DNA of 43,527 bases from Clostridiaceae bacterium (GCA_012521105.1 JAAYNA010000064.1:1-43527); one strand, 5' to 3'. Counted from the stretch's first letter, positions 1-9,680 are shown. The notes: generated from the letters alone by a model not told the origin. Translations and numbers: made by a program.

Positions 1-384
1 AAATATATTGGACTGGCAAGAGATGAAGGTGTGGGTAATTATATAAACGATGATACCGATTTCATATATATTTATGACGAAGATTCTGCTGATAATGCAG
101 AAGTAAAAATTGTTCAGAAAGAAAAAAAGTATCTGAGGCTGATAGATGAAGCAGACGCATGCTCAGCATGTTACAGTAATCTTGTAAGTGCAATGGATAA
201 ACTTAATGAAATGGGACTTACCGATAGTTTTGCAGATCAGATATGCATAGGGCAGGCTTATAAGGGCTATAAAGGATATCTTGGAATAGGAAATTGTACT
301 TCCTGTTTTGAAAAATATTTGCCAGGCTGTCCTCCACGTGTAGACACTATAATAAAATTCTTAAGCGAACTCAATAGAGAATAA
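1..384 (+). CDS. C-terminal fragment of a DUF362-like iron-sulfur protein
   Basis: The reading frame is open from the first base, so the gene begins outside the window; the first GTG inside it (31) has no reason to be the start. The visible 127 residues include CSACYSNLVSAMDKL, an IxIGQAYKGYKG segment, then LGIGNCTSCFEKYLPGCPP and an end IIKFLSEL. That spacing of cysteines with a 'GNCT...GCPP..D.I.FL' end resembles the tail of DUF362 proteins, which often carry iron-sulfur clusters. The family assignment rests on pattern memory of a short tail, so it is moderate. The catalytic role is unknown. The next gene lies on the other strand about 125 bases away, with no clear terminator hairpin between. 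Confidence 0.5.
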   Translation, partial: KYIGLARDEGVGNYINDDTDFIYIYDEDSADNAEVKIVQKEKKYLRLIDEADACSACYSNLVSAMDKLNEMGLTDSFADQICIGQAYKGYKGYLGIGNCTSCFEKYLPGCPPRVDTIIKFLSELNRE

Positions 385-510
385 TTCCTTGGGATTCGCA
401 ATACTGCTTTATTGTAGTATGTTATTTATCACTCCTGCCATGGTGTCGATACTGAAAGGTCACAGAGTAAAATGATGCTCTTGTCGTATCCGCAGACCGG
501 GAATATAGCT

Positions 511-975
511 CTACCAGGATTTGTATGGATGGCTGACTAAATATGAATTTCGATATCGATGATCGAATGTTACCTCATCACCGATAAAATCAGGCTTTGG
601 GAAATCTTGATCTTCGCTCTTCAACTCAATCTCTGCAACAATTAAGCCTTCATTCTCTTTAAGAAACTCATCGATTTCCCATACAAAGCCTTTATATTCT
701 AATTTATATCTATATTTTTCAATAACTGGTTTAATGCACAGGTTTTTCAGTATTTCATCAGCATCCTTTAAAGGTATCTCATACTCATACTCCGGGCGTG
801 AAAACCCTGTACTGGAACCTTTTATTGTAAGGTAAGCTTTATCTTCAACAATTCGTACCCGCACAGTAGCCTTTGAATCAATGGATAAATAACCCTGTTT
901 AAATAAGGTACCCTCCGAAAGCTTTTTAAATGATAAGTCTTTTACAAGAAATTTTCTTTCTGTTTCTGTTGCCAT
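511..975 (-). CDS. CYTH-domain protein (triphosphate tunnel enzyme)
   Basis: A 154-residue protein starting MATETERKFLV. It carries the CYTH signature ExExK at residues 4-8 (E4, E6, K8), followed by alternating charged strand motifs (RVRIV, YLTIKG, EYEYEI, EIDEF, IVAEIEL) as expected for the eight-stranded tunnel that binds triphosphate and divalent metal. Family members hydrolyse inorganic triphosphate or thiamine triphosphate, or make cAMP; the small bacterial single-domain forms are mostly triphosphatases, so that is the likely activity here. The start at 975 is chosen because GGAG lies seven bases upstream and the motif sits at the very N terminus; the upstream in-frame ATG at 993 would add six residues without a good site. 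It stands alone on its strand. Confidence 0.85.
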   Translation of the reverse strand: MATETERKFLVKDLSFKKLSEGTLFKQGYLSIDSKATVRVRIVEDKAYLTIKGSSTGFSRPEYEYEIPLKDADEILKNLCIKPVIEKYRYKLEYKGFVWEIDEFLKENEGLIVAEIELKSEDQDFPKPDFIGDEVTFDHRYRNSYLVSHPYKSW

Positions 976-999
976 ACTAACTCCGTCCATCATCAGTAT

Positions 1000-1499
1000 T
1001 TTATAATTATTATATCATATGGTTGACTGAATTTTTGTATTTATTCTTTTGGACTGAGCCTTAAAAGATCAAAGGTGCAACCATGTGATAAAATTAAAAA
1101 GGGCCTGGCCGTTGTTACTGTCTGTCATCAAAACCATATATATAACATTCTTTATCCGACATGGAATCTGGAACGAAGGACAAGAGCAGATTGTTCGCCC
1201 TCCAGCCAACACCGTAATAGCTTGCAATTGTCAATTCCCTTCTAATTCTCTGTATTCCATTTTAAGAATTCATGACATACTATTTTAATTTTGGATTGTA
1301 TACTCGCTTATACCATGGTGCTTGGTTAATTCATATAACCTGTCTGGCGAAGTAAATTATCATGAAATTTATGGACATGCAGAGCATATTATGGTATTGT
1401 AACTACAGGTAATTATTTACACAGGTAATAAAACTCAACTCAAGCAATTAAGTATCAGAACTTTTACTATACCAACTCATGTGGAAGGGAATGGTACAT
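1000..1499. other. Gene-free stretch between CYTH and hydrolase genes
   Basis: About 500 bases between two divergent genes. A 67-codon open frame at 1085-1288 has no ribosome binding site, no recognisable domain and no clear coding bias, so I do not call it. The segment presumably holds the two divergent promoters, but I found no convincing -35/-10 pair and no hairpin. Confidence 0.5.
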
Positions 1500-2450
1500 A
1501 TGAATGCCGATTCCTGCAGGCGCGATTTCAAGTATTCAGGGAAAGATGGAAAAATCATTAGCGCTTATTCATGGGATAATGCTGAACAGATTAAGGGTGT
1601 TGTTCAAATTTTTCATGGTATGTCAGAGCATGCCTTGCGGTACCAACATTTTGCATTATTTTTAAATCAAAATGGATTTGCAGTTTTTGCAAATGATCAC
1701 CGTGGGCACGGAAAAACCGCAGCTGATATAAATGAACTCGGTATAATTGGCAAAGATGGTTTCAACATGATAGTTGACGATGAATATTCTCTTTACCTGC
1801 AAATCAGAAAAAAGTACCATGACCAACCTGTTTTTGTACTGGGCCACAGCTTCGGTTCTTTTGTTGCCCAGGAATACATTACTCGTTTTGGGAAAGAAAT
1901 TTCAGGAGTTATATTATCTGGTTCGGCACTTCAGAAAGGAATGGATATTAGCCTGGGAAGACAATTAGCTTCTATCCAGAGGAAGTTATTTGGTGAAGAG
2001 AAGAAAAGCTATTTACTTAGCAAGTTAAGTTTTGGAAATTATAATAGCAAAATTCCCGATGCAAAACATGAATTTTCATGGCTTAGCACAGATGAGGAAG
2101 AGGTTATTAAATATGAGCAGGATTCCTATTGTGGGACAGTGGCATCCATTGGCCTTTATTATCACATGTTCGGAGCGTTTAAAGAACTTTACTCCCAGGA
2201 AAAACTTGACAGAATACCGCCGGATTTACCTATGTTTATTCTGTCAGGAGAGGAAGACCCTGTAGGTGCTTATGGCAAGAAGGTTAAGAAATTGTATGAA
2301 CTATATGTAAAACATGGGCTTAAAAAAATTCAACTGAAGTTATACCCCGAAATGAGGCATGAAATACTGAATGAACGAAAAAGGGCAGAAGTATACAATG
2401 ATATACTTAATTGGTTAATTGTTTATGCACAGGGTATAGTTAAAAATTAA
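1500..2450 (+). CDS. Alpha/beta hydrolase, monoacylglycerol lipase / lysophospholipase type
   Basis: A 316-residue serine hydrolase of the family annotated as lysophospholipase or monoacylglycerol lipase (Hydrolase_4). The oxyanion region is IFHGMSEHALRY (about 37-48), DHRGHG follows at 66-71, the nucleophile elbow is GHSFG with Ser117, the acid is Asp253 in SGEEDPVG and the base is His287 in EMRHEIL. There is no signal peptide, so it is probably cytoplasmic. The start at 1500 has GGAAGGGA ten bases upstream; the upstream ATG at 1479 lacks a site. It is convergent with the CPBP gene, with only 15 bases between stops. The exact ester substrate cannot be told. Confidence 0.85.
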   Translation: MNADSCRRDFKYSGKDGKIISAYSWDNAEQIKGVVQIFHGMSEHALRYQHFALFLNQNGFAVFANDHRGHGKTAADINELGIIGKDGFNMIVDDEYSLYLQIRKKYHDQPVFVLGHSFGSFVAQEYITRFGKEISGVILSGSALQKGMDISLGRQLASIQRKLFGEEKKSYLLSKLSFGNYNSKIPDAKHEFSWLSTDEEEVIKYEQDSYCGTVASIGLYYHMFGAFKELYSQEKLDRIPPDLPMFILSGEEDPVGAYGKKVKKLYELYVKHGLKKIQLKLYPEMRHEILNERKRAEVYNDILNWLIVYAQGIVKN

Positions 2451-2465
2451 CAGTATTAAACGGAT

Positions 2466-3479
2466 TTAAAATTCAATAAGCAGTAAATCCAAAGGGATAC
2501 CTTTGAGGTAAAACCCCCTTAATATGTAAACTGCCACTATTGTTAAGAGACCCGGGAAAAACGCTAAAAAACCTGGAAAGAATGTATTGGTATCTGAAGG
2601 TAAAACATGCTTTTCTGTTTTCGTAGTATTTCTTATAAATGCCCAAATAAGGCCTGCCAGCGCAGCTGCACAGAATAATGCGCTTACTACCCACACCCCA
2701 ATAACAGTTATTTTTTGAAAAGCGGGCATGCTTTCCAGCGCATTAAAATAATCGTTCAAGTAACTTTCACCTGACTGCATAGCAGGTATGTCTGAAGGGA
2801 ATATTTTCCTTGATATATGATTAATCAATACAGCAAGGGCGTTGTTGGAAAAGTGTGCAAACATTCCGGCAAACAATGAATCGGTGCGATAAACAATGAA
2901 GCCTATAAGCATTCCCAAAAGAAATGTTCCTATTAGTTTTTGGAAGTCCATGTGAAACAGTCCGAACAGAAGGGCTGTTATTGTAATTGAAAAAAAGGCT
3001 CCGAATTTTTCAAAACTTCGTTGAATAACTCCTCTAAACATGACTTCTTCACAGATACCCGCCGTGCCCCCAATTAACAGGATATTCACAAGCAAGGGAG
3101 TTTGGCTTATTGGTAACTCGGCTACAAAAACTTTGCCAAAAACAGATTTTATAATCCAAAGATTAAATATATTAATAATTGCAACAATCCACATAGAAAT
3201 TGCAATCATTGAAAAAATAATAAAAATGTTTAAGAAACTGACCCGGTTTAGACTTAAAACTTCCTTAAGTTTATATTTTCTTATAATGAGTAATAAAAGA
3301 GAAGGCGCCAGTATAATAATGAATTCTGTAATCAGTATGCCCGAATTGAAATTCCTGCTCTGGAAATATGAACCTAAAGTTATAAGTAATAACGCTACAA
3401 TAGAGAAAAGTAATCCGGATTCAACCAGACTGGGGCTTTTTGCATTATTGTTCTTTATACTATCGTTGGTTCTGTTCAT
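2466..3479 (-). CDS. CPBP-family intramembrane metalloprotease
   Basis: A 337-residue polytopic membrane protein of the CPBP (CAAX protease and bacteriocin-processing) family. Conserved motif 1 is EEVMFRG (Glu144, Glu145, Arg149), motif 2 is FGLFHMD (His176), and motif 3 is HFSNN (His209, Asn212-213), which together form the in-membrane metal site. Hydrophobic helices run through residues 22-40, 45-66, 82-115, 127-142, 160-195 and the C terminus. Such proteins cleave prenylated or membrane-bound substrates or give bacteriocin self-immunity; the substrate here is unknown. I start at ATG 3479, which has GGAG eight bases upstream, rather than the GTG at 3488 that overlaps that site. Transcribed alone. 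Confidence 0.85.
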   Translation of the reverse strand: MNRTNDSIKNNNAKSPSLVESGLLFSIVALLLITLGSYFQSRNFNSGILITEFIIILAPSLLLLIIRKYKLKEVLSLNRVSFLNIFIIFSMIAISMWIVAIINIFNLWIIKSVFGKVFVAELPISQTPLLVNILLIGGTAGICEEVMFRGVIQRSFEKFGAFFSITITALLFGLFHMDFQKLIGTFLLGMLIGFIVYRTDSLFAGMFAHFSNNALAVLINHISRKIFPSDIPAMQSGESYLNDYFNALESMPAFQKITVIGVWVVSALFCAAALAGLIWAFIRNTTKTEKHVLPSDTNTFFPGFLAFFPGLLTIVAVYILRGFYLKGIPLDLLLIEF

Positions 3480-3655
3480 TAAATTCACTCCAAACCTGAA
3501 TATTTATTCTGTTTAACATATAAGCATAGTATATCAGATTTGAAACACAAAATGTAAATATATGTGTAAAAAATAAAGTAATACCTTTATTGATTATAAT
3601 AAAGCTTGTGTATATTAATCAGATGGTATCCCAAGGCAGAAATTGAGCAATATCA

Positions 3656-3690
3656 GTAAAAAGCTGTCCCAAATCCGGAGCAGCTTTGCA
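3656..3690 (-). terminator. Rho-independent terminator after the SLH/NlpC gene
   Basis: On the minus strand a stem CAAAGCTG/CAGCTTT-type (arms 3681-3687 and 3660-3666, loop of about 14 bases) is followed by a T run. It lies just past the stop of the SLH-NlpC/P60 gene at 3717. Confidence 0.7.
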
Positions 3691-3716
3691 GTTTAACACA
3701 AATTAGATTTATTATA

Positions 3717-4766
3717 TTACCTGATAACCCTTCTGGCTGTAAAATAAGTGTTGTTGTAATATCCTGAAGTCAGTGAAGAGGTTTTTACGACATTTCCCGT
3801 TGAAGGAGCATGCACAAATTCGCCGTTACCAACATATATTCCTACGTGATTTACTGTTTTACCGTCGGCAGCGAAGAAGACCAAATCACCATACTCGAGG
3901 CTGTCTCTTGACACGTAAATCCCGGCTTTTGCCTGATCCCTTGATACTCTGGGCAGCGGGATCCCAATTTTACCATATAACGTGTATACCAGACCCGAAC
4001 AATCGTAGCTGTTTGGACCTGTTGCACCCCACTGGTATGGTTTTCCCATTTCATTGGGTATCAGTGCCTTTAACTGCCCTATAAGATGGCTTCTGTTATC
4101 TCCTCGAGAGGATATATCATATGGTTCAATGTACTGTCCGTCAAATACCTCATACATTCTTTTCACAAGGGCTATGGCTTCCTCTCTTGAAATGTACCTG
4201 CCAGGGACAAACATTTTATTTCCAAACCCATTAATTATACCGGATTTTGTTAAATAAAGTACTTCAGTCAAAGCCCATTCTGAAATTTTATACTGATCAT
4301 TAAAAAGGCGCTCATTTGTGCTGGAATAATTCTTTTCAGGTCTTGCAGCCTTTAATGTGCGGTATAACATAACTGCAATCTCTTCCCGGGTCGCAGTATT
4401 ACCTGGTGCAAATCTTTTATTACCTACACCATTAACAATTCCAAGCTTGTTAGCTATTAAAACGCTTTCATTTTGTGTATCGGTAAAGGGGCTTGAATTA
4501 ACTTCAGGTAATTTTTTGCCGCTTAAAGATCTGTATAAGTTTATGGTCAGCTCACAAAATTCTTCTCGCGTAATATAACTGGTATATTTGTCTTTAATTC
4601 TACTGGTTAGCAAATTGTATTCATTTGCCTTAGCTATTTCTGCTTTCGCCCAGTTGCTTGCACCATTAAGGTTAATATTCTGCTGGGCAAAAGATGAAAC
4701 ACCTGTTAATACACTCAATGATATAACTGCAGAAATAAAGAATGTATTTCTATATTTTTTTATCAT
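3717..4766 (-). CDS. SLH-domain NlpC/P60 peptidoglycan endopeptidase
   Basis: A 349-residue secreted protein. A signal peptide covers about residues 1-28 (MIKKYR, hydrophobic core, cleavage near SSFAQQ). Three S-layer-homology repeats follow at about 36-85, 92-140 and 155-208, recognisable by TREE and GIVNGVGNKRFAPG / GIINGFGNKMFVPG. These bind pyruvylated secondary wall polymer. The C-terminal domain (about 228-349) is NlpC/P60 with catalytic Cys256 in YDCSGLVY, His307 in NHVGIYVG and His319 in FVHAP. It should hydrolyse peptide bonds of peptidoglycan stem peptides while held at the cell surface. AAAGGAG sits seven bases before the ATG. Transcribed alone, ended by a terminator. Confidence 0.92.
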   Translation of the reverse strand: MIKKYRNTFFISAVISLSVLTGVSSFAQQNINLNGASNWAKAEIAKANEYNLLTSRIKDKYTSYITREEFCELTINLYRSLSGKKLPEVNSSPFTDTQNESVLIANKLGIVNGVGNKRFAPGNTATREEIAVMLYRTLKAARPEKNYSSTNERLFNDQYKISEWALTEVLYLTKSGIINGFGNKMFVPGRYISREEAIALVKRMYEVFDGQYIEPYDISSRGDNRSHLIGQLKALIPNEMGKPYQWGATGPNSYDCSGLVYTLYGKIGIPLPRVSRDQAKAGIYVSRDSLEYGDLVFFAADGKTVNHVGIYVGNGEFVHAPSTGNVVKTSSLTSGYYNNTYFTARRVIR

Positions 4767-4950
4767 AAATGTCTCCTTTCATAAGATACCCGACATTAAA
4801 TTAAGCTTTTTGTGAGCCTTTTTTGGATAACCTGAAGGTATAACTATGTTAACATAATATCTCTGAAAAACAACTTACAATTTTATTACACATAAATTAC
4901 AATAATAATATAAAAAAATAATAATGGGAATAAATAGAAAAACATTCATT

Positions 4951-5748
4951 TTATAAATAAAGGATTTCTCCGGATTTGATTTTTACCGGTTGTCTATCCA
5001 CACTTATCCATACGTCAACAGCCGAAACGTTATGGACAATTTTTCTGTCAACACTGAATTTAAGGTTTCTCAATGCCTTGATATAGTCCATTATTTCGAT
5101 ATTTGTTGCGTACCAAACAGAATCATCAAAGGATACAGTTTTACAAAATTCTTTAATTAGATCCCAGTTTTTATCGCTTTCAAATTCATAGCTATGGCCC
5201 CAAACATAGAACAGGGTTAATTGTTCCCAGGGAGGTGTCTTTTTAAAGCTTTTGCATTTTTCTAAAAGATTTTCATTATGATGGCATGTAGGATGCCACG
5301 TTAAAAAATTTGACGGCAGTCCAAAACTGTGAGTTGATACCACAGTTCTTGAGTATTCAATACCCAGTACAGGCAGGATTTTAGTCAGTTCTTCATTGTA
5401 ATCACCAAAAGGATAAGACATCCCTCGTATGGGGTAGCCGGTAAGAGCTTCAAGATTTCTTCTGTCTTCTATTATTTCCCTTATTATTTCTTCATTTGAT
5501 ATCTGGGTAAGAAAAGGATGGGTAACAGTATGGACTGAAACTTCATGGCCTTTATATAACTCTTTTATTTCTGAATGGTTAACGTATTGTTTTTTATTAA
5601 AATTCCCCGAGTTTAAATGAAAAGTACCCTTTATGTGATATTCATTAAATATGCTTACGAGTTCCCTGTCGAAAACCTGTCCATCGTCATAGCTCATGGT
5701 TAAAGCTTTTTTTCTGCCTTCCGGGTAACTAAAACATATTGTTCTCAT
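4951..5748 (-). CDS. NodB-type polysaccharide deacetylase family protein
   Basis: A 265-residue protein with the NodB fold of carbohydrate esterase family 4. Motif 1 is TMSYDDG (Asp21, Asp22), motif 2 is HTVTH (His73, His77), giving the Asp-His-His metal site, and MSYPFGDY matches the motif 3 region. No signal peptide is present, which is unusual for a chitin or peptidoglycan deacetylase and leaves open an intracellular or different substrate. The C-terminal 40 residues (LKFSVDRKI ... IKSGEILYL) look like a small extra beta unit. ATG 5748 has GAGGAG nine bases upstream; the TTG at 5757 lies inside that region and is rejected. Sits alone between the SLH gene and the sugar-transport operon. Confidence 0.8.
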   Translation of the reverse strand: MRTICFSYPEGRKKALTMSYDDGQVFDRELVSIFNEYHIKGTFHLNSGNFNKKQYVNHSEIKELYKGHEVSVHTVTHPFLTQISNEEIIREIIEDRRNLEALTGYPIRGMSYPFGDYNEELTKILPVLGIEYSRTVVSTHSFGLPSNFLTWHPTCHHNENLLEKCKSFKKTPPWEQLTLFYVWGHSYEFESDKNWDLIKEFCKTVSFDDSVWYATNIEIMDYIKALRNLKFSVDRKIVHNVSAVDVWISVDRQPVKIKSGEILYL

Positions 5749-5924
5749 ACAAATCAACTCCTCAAGATATATTATACTAAAAAAGATAAATTATTTTTAT
5801 CAAAAAAGGGATATATCAGTCTTTAAAATCTTCTATCTTAAACCCGACAGATCGGGCAAAACATTGTGTTTATTATTATAATTAATTCTTTTAATTATGA
5901 ATACCTCTATGATAAGTGATGATA

Positions 5925-5960
5925 GAAGCCGTATGAACCGGCAGGGTTCATACGGCTCTG
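5925..5960 (-). terminator. Perfect 12-bp hairpin ending the sugar-transport operon
   Basis: GCCGTATGAACC (5928-5939) and GGTTCATACGGC (5945-5956) form a perfect 12-bp stem with a five-base loop, just after the stop of the solute-binding protein gene. The T run on the minus strand is poor (TTCTATCATC), so it may be a terminator or a 3'-end stabilising hairpin. Confidence 0.65.
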
Positions 5961-6007
5961 TGAGAGTGATGAGGTGAAAAAGATCTGATTGTTTTATACA
6001 TGCATTA

Positions 6008-7633
6008 TTAATTAATAAGGGCATTCAATTCATCAAGAACGGGCTGAACAACCTGCATTTTTTCTTTCACCCATGCCTTCCAGTTTGTTTCAAGATCTCC
6101 TTCTTTAAGTATTATTTGAGCGTATTCCGTTGCATAATCAAAAGATACTTTCCTGCGTGAAGGAGAATCGTGGAAATATGATGTCCAGTCTGTCGGAACC
6201 AGAGTTGTGGAGTCCGAGTACTTAGAGCGCAATTCATATTGGCGTTTTGTTCTTTCCCTGAAAGATTCGGGATAGGATGGATTAATCATATCAAAGTCGT
6301 CTGATAAAATAAGCATGTTGATATACAATGGCATTATAGACGGGTATTTAGTGTCAACAGTTTGCCCCGCGGGCATTAGCGTCCTGAAACCACCGTCAGA
6401 CGTTTCTTCCCAATCCACGCCCTTAATTCCCATTCTAAGAATATACTGGCCTTCCTGTGTACATGAGTAGTCAAATATGTCCATGATACGTTCAAATTTA
6501 GCATCATCCATTTCAGGGGAGAAAATATTGGCAGTCCAGAAATTAATAACCTCAGGGTGATGGTATTTGCCATCATTGCCCAATACAGCTGCAAAATGCA
6601 TTACTTTTTCAGGATCAAGTCCGAGGTTTTGCTTAAGTTGTGCACCGTATATGTTCTGATAGTATGCCAGGCCCCCTTCACAGGTGATTGCAGCAGTACC
6701 TGCTACATAGAAATCTTCAATGTCTTCATTTTGCTTAAGAGTATAGAATTCAGGGTGTAACAGACCTTCCTTGTAAGCCTGCTGATACAGTTTCAGTCCT
6801 TCCAGAGTTTCAGGATCTGCAGGGCCCCACTTGTATTTACCATCTTCACCAATATAGAAATCGGCAGGTGACTGACTATGTGCATATACAGCCCATGGGA
6901 ACAGGAAAGCCATATTACCTGTGCGCACCTCTATTGGAGCAAGCTTGTCACCAACATTACCAGGATCCTTCTCCTTAATTTGACGAGCTATATCAAGCAG
7001 TTCATTTACTGTATATGCATCTTTTACTTCTATACCTGCCTGTTCCATCCAGTCTTTTCTCATATATATCCCCATGTGGTTAGGAAGCACTTCGGAAGGC
7101 TTGTTCATCGCAAATCTTGGTTTTGGAAGGCAGTATGTTCCGCCGAATAATTCATCTAATTTAGGGCCTATTACAGTACTTTCATATGCTTTTGCAACAT
7201 TAGGCCAGCGGGTTTTCCAGTCGTCAGGAAGCTCGCGTATAAGCTCTTGTTCAACATATGCAGCATATTCACCATGAACATAGTTCCATGTTGCTATATC
7301 AGGCATATCACTTGAATTAATCCAGATGCGTAATTTTTCTGCCCAATTCTCCCACGTTAAGGGAATCATGTTCCATTCAATGTTAAACATTTTGCACCAT
7401 TGCTGTGAAAATTCATCTGCATTATAATCAGTACCTTCATTTACCATGACACTTGCCCAGTCGATCACCATTTTATTGCTGTATTTATCCGTTCCTTTTT
7501 CAGTATCGGTAGCGCCTGTTTCTGAAGTCTGTTGCGCGGGTTGAGCTGTAGAACCTTTTTTGTCAGAACTGCATCCCGCCACAAATGTCAACAGTAGGAC
7601 AATAACAACAATTAGGCTTACAGATCTTTTCAT
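6008..7633 (-). CDS. Extracellular solute-binding lipoprotein of a carbohydrate ABC transporter
   Basis: A 541-residue family 1 solute-binding protein resembling LplA/YtcQ. The lipobox is VAGC with Cys21 as the acylated residue, followed by a Ser/Thr-rich linker (about 22-50) and a large two-lobed binding domain. The size is typical of CUT1-type binders for oligosaccharides. It is the last gene of an operon after two permeases. AGGGAGG lies before the ATG. The neighbouring uronate genes suggest an oligogalacturonide or rhamnogalacturonan fragment as cargo, but the sequence does not fix it. Confidence 0.9.
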   Translation of the reverse strand: MKRSVSLIVVIVLLLTFVAGCSSDKKGSTAQPAQQTSETGATDTEKGTDKYSNKMVIDWASVMVNEGTDYNADEFSQQWCKMFNIEWNMIPLTWENWAEKLRIWINSSDMPDIATWNYVHGEYAAYVEQELIRELPDDWKTRWPNVAKAYESTVIGPKLDELFGGTYCLPKPRFAMNKPSEVLPNHMGIYMRKDWMEQAGIEVKDAYTVNELLDIARQIKEKDPGNVGDKLAPIEVRTGNMAFLFPWAVYAHSQSPADFYIGEDGKYKWGPADPETLEGLKLYQQAYKEGLLHPEFYTLKQNEDIEDFYVAGTAAITCEGGLAYYQNIYGAQLKQNLGLDPEKVMHFAAVLGNDGKYHHPEVINFWTANIFSPEMDDAKFERIMDIFDYSCTQEGQYILRMGIKGVDWEETSDGGFRTLMPAGQTVDTKYPSIMPLYINMLILSDDFDMINPSYPESFRERTKRQYELRSKYSDSTTLVPTDWTSYFHDSPSRRKVSFDYATEYAQIILKEGDLETNWKAWVKEKMQVVQPVLDELNALIN

Positions 7634-7674
7634 TATAAAACCTCCCTTGATATTTTTTATGATAGTTTTATTTC

Positions 7675-7688
7675 ACCGGTTCACCGGT
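7675..7688 (-). repeat. Intercistronic hairpin before the binding-protein gene
   Basis: ACCGGTGAACCGGT forms ACCGG-TGAA-CCGGT, a five-bp stem with a tetraloop, in the 61-base gap between permease and binding-protein genes. Such hairpins often protect or process the mRNA so that the binding protein is made in excess; that role is inferred. Confidence 0.45.
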
Positions 7689-7694
7689 TTTTTA

Positions 7695-8597
7695 CTATGA
7701 TTTTATTGCACCAATAAGTACTCCTTTTACAAAATACCTTTGAAGGAAGGGGAAAATACACATCACCGGAAGCATAGTAAATATAACAGCACACATTTTA
7801 AGACCGTTGGTAAACTTAAATTCTTCAAGCACGGCTCCGGAACTTGCAGCATGGGCGCGAACCTGAGAATCAATAACAATGCTTCTCAAAATTAACTGAA
7901 GAGGCTGTAAGTTTGCATTTCGTATAAATATCATGGAATAATACCACTCATTCCATCTGTCAACCGAATAAAACAATGTAACAGTTGCTATAATTGGCAT
8001 GGAAAGAGGCAGGATTATACTGAATAAGATTCTCCATTCTCCGGCCCCATCCAGTTTTGCAGATTCTATTAATGACTCGGGGAGAGTTGCAAAGTAATTG
8101 CGCATAATTATCATATAGAAGGTATTAATACCATAAGCTAATATCACCGACCAGATACTATTTGTAAGCTTCAATTCTTTAATCAGCATATACATTGGGA
8201 TTACGCCACCGTTAAAAATCATTGTAAATACTACAAGATAAAATATCAATTTTCTGCCCGGAAATCCCTTCCTGCTTAGTCCATAGGCGAAGCTGGTGGT
8301 AAGGATTAGATTAATGGGCAGACCAATAAGAAGAATAAGAAAAGTAGTTCTGTAGCCTATTAGAATACGCCCGTCTTTAACAAGGTCATAATAATTTTTT
8401 AATGTTGGATTTTTCGGGAAAATCAGTATGGGCGTCTGAAGAAATTCCTGCTGCGAAGTAAAGGAAATTACTACGACATTTATAAAAGGGACTATTATTG
8501 ACAATACGACAATTGCTAATATAATGCACAATACAACATCAAACATTGAATATTTTTTAAACCTGGTAGTTTTTTTAGTCTTTTCAAAGCTGAACAT
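7695..8597 (-). CDS. Carbohydrate ABC transporter permease (YtcP/LplC type)
   Basis: A 300-residue permease with six predicted membrane helices (first at about 20-44) and the EAA loop ESAKLDGAGEWRILFSIILPLSMP, where it contacts the ATPase. The length and the end FLQRYFVKGVLIGAIKS match the second CUT1 permease subunit next to LplB-type partners. AGGAAGGAG precedes the ATG at 8597. It follows the other permease gene by 18 bases and precedes the solute-binding gene, giving a three-gene operon. There is no ATPase gene here, so a shared MsmX-type ATPase encoded elsewhere is expected. Confidence 0.92.
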   Translation of the reverse strand: MFSFEKTKKTTRFKKYSMFDVVLCIILAIVVLSIIVPFINVVVISFTSQQEFLQTPILIFPKNPTLKNYYDLVKDGRILIGYRTTFLILLIGLPINLILTTSFAYGLSRKGFPGRKLIFYLVVFTMIFNGGVIPMYMLIKELKLTNSIWSVILAYGINTFYMIIMRNYFATLPESLIESAKLDGAGEWRILFSIILPLSMPIIATVTLFYSVDRWNEWYYSMIFIRNANLQPLQLILRSIVIDSQVRAHAASSGAVLEEFKFTNGLKMCAVIFTMLPVMCIFPFLQRYFVKGVLIGAIKS

Positions 8598-8615
8598 ATT
8601 TTTCTCCTTCCTTTA

Positions 8616-9533
8616 TCAACCTATTAGTCCTTCCCCGCCCATAAACTTGGCAATCCGGTCTGCCATAAGAAGCAGAATCATATTGATTGCTGCGCGGAAT
8701 AAGCTGACTGCTGTGGAAAATGAAAAATCAGGGGCTGACTGGAATGTTATCCTGTATATGTACATATCTAATATTTCAGATACATCACGAACCGCTGCAT
8801 TTGAAAGATTAAAAACCTGGTCAAAACCTGCCGACATAAGGTTTCCAATAGTTAATATCAGCATTATTGATATGGTTGGCATGATATTTGGCAGTGTAAC
8901 ATAGAAAATATTTTGAATACGTGTGGCACCATCAATTTTTGAAGCCTCATATTGTTCAGGACTGATACCTGCAATAGCAGCCAGATATATAATAGCGTAC
9001 CAACCTGTTGTTTTCCAGATTTCCGTGACATAAAGCATTGGAATAAAGATTTTTTCGTTACCAAGAAAATTGATTGTGCTGCCCGAAAATAGCGAAATTA
9101 TATTGTTAACCGGTCCATTGTAACCAAAGAAATTGATCATTATGCTGGAGACCACAACCCAGGATAGAAACTGCGGGAAAGTGGCAACAGTTTGAACTAT
9201 TTTTTTATAGCGGGTAAATGGGATTTCATTAATCATCAGTGCCAAAATTATCGGTGCACAAAAACCAGCAAGCACTCTTCCTATATTTATATAAAGAGTT
9301 TTCCATACAGAGGAAAGAAAAGCCGGGTCACGGAAAACATAAACATAGTTTTCAAAACCGCACCAGGGACTGCCCCAGATTCCTTTACTTGCTTTATATG
9401 TTTTAAAGGCAAGTGTAAGTCCACCCATTGGTCCATAAGCGAAAATAATGTACCAGATTAAGCCGGGCAGTAATAAACTGTAAATCATTCTGTTTTTCCA
9501 AATGTTTTTTATGAAGTTTTGTTTTACAGACAT
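8616..9533 (-). CDS. Carbohydrate ABC transporter permease (YteP/LplB type)
   Basis: A 305-residue first permease subunit of the same CUT1 importer. It has the typical N terminus (SLLLPGLIWYIIFAYGPMGG), about six helices and the EAA loop EASKIDGATRIQNIFYVTLPNIMP. It is the first gene of the operon; its ATG is preceded by a GGGGGG tract seven to twelve bases upstream. It is divergent from the histidine kinase gene, 206 bases away, which fits control of the transporter by that two-component system. Confidence 0.92.
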   Translation of the reverse strand: MSVKQNFIKNIWKNRMIYSLLLPGLIWYIIFAYGPMGGLTLAFKTYKASKGIWGSPWCGFENYVYVFRDPAFLSSVWKTLYINIGRVLAGFCAPIILALMINEIPFTRYKKIVQTVATFPQFLSWVVVSSIMINFFGYNGPVNNIISLFSGSTINFLGNEKIFIPMLYVTEIWKTTGWYAIIYLAAIAGISPEQYEASKIDGATRIQNIFYVTLPNIMPTISIMLILTIGNLMSAGFDQVFNLSNAAVRDVSEILDMYIYRITFQSAPDFSFSTAVSLFRAAINMILLLMADRIAKFMGGEGLIG

Positions 9534-9680
9534 TTTGTAACCCCCCTATGATTTAATTATAGAATTTTATTATTATAATTCACAGGGAGGCATTTATGTT
9601 TCGGTCGTCTTTTTTTATGATTTTAATAAAAGAGGCAGTATTGGTACCAGATTATTTGTAAAATATGTACAACTTAGTTT

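Noticed and set aside
1085-1288. 67-codon open frame upstream of the hydrolase gene
   Set aside because: No ribosome site, no domain, ordinary intergenic composition.
3040-3516. 158-codon plus-strand frame
   Set aside because: Antisense shadow of the CPBP protease gene, which has the motifs and ribosome site.
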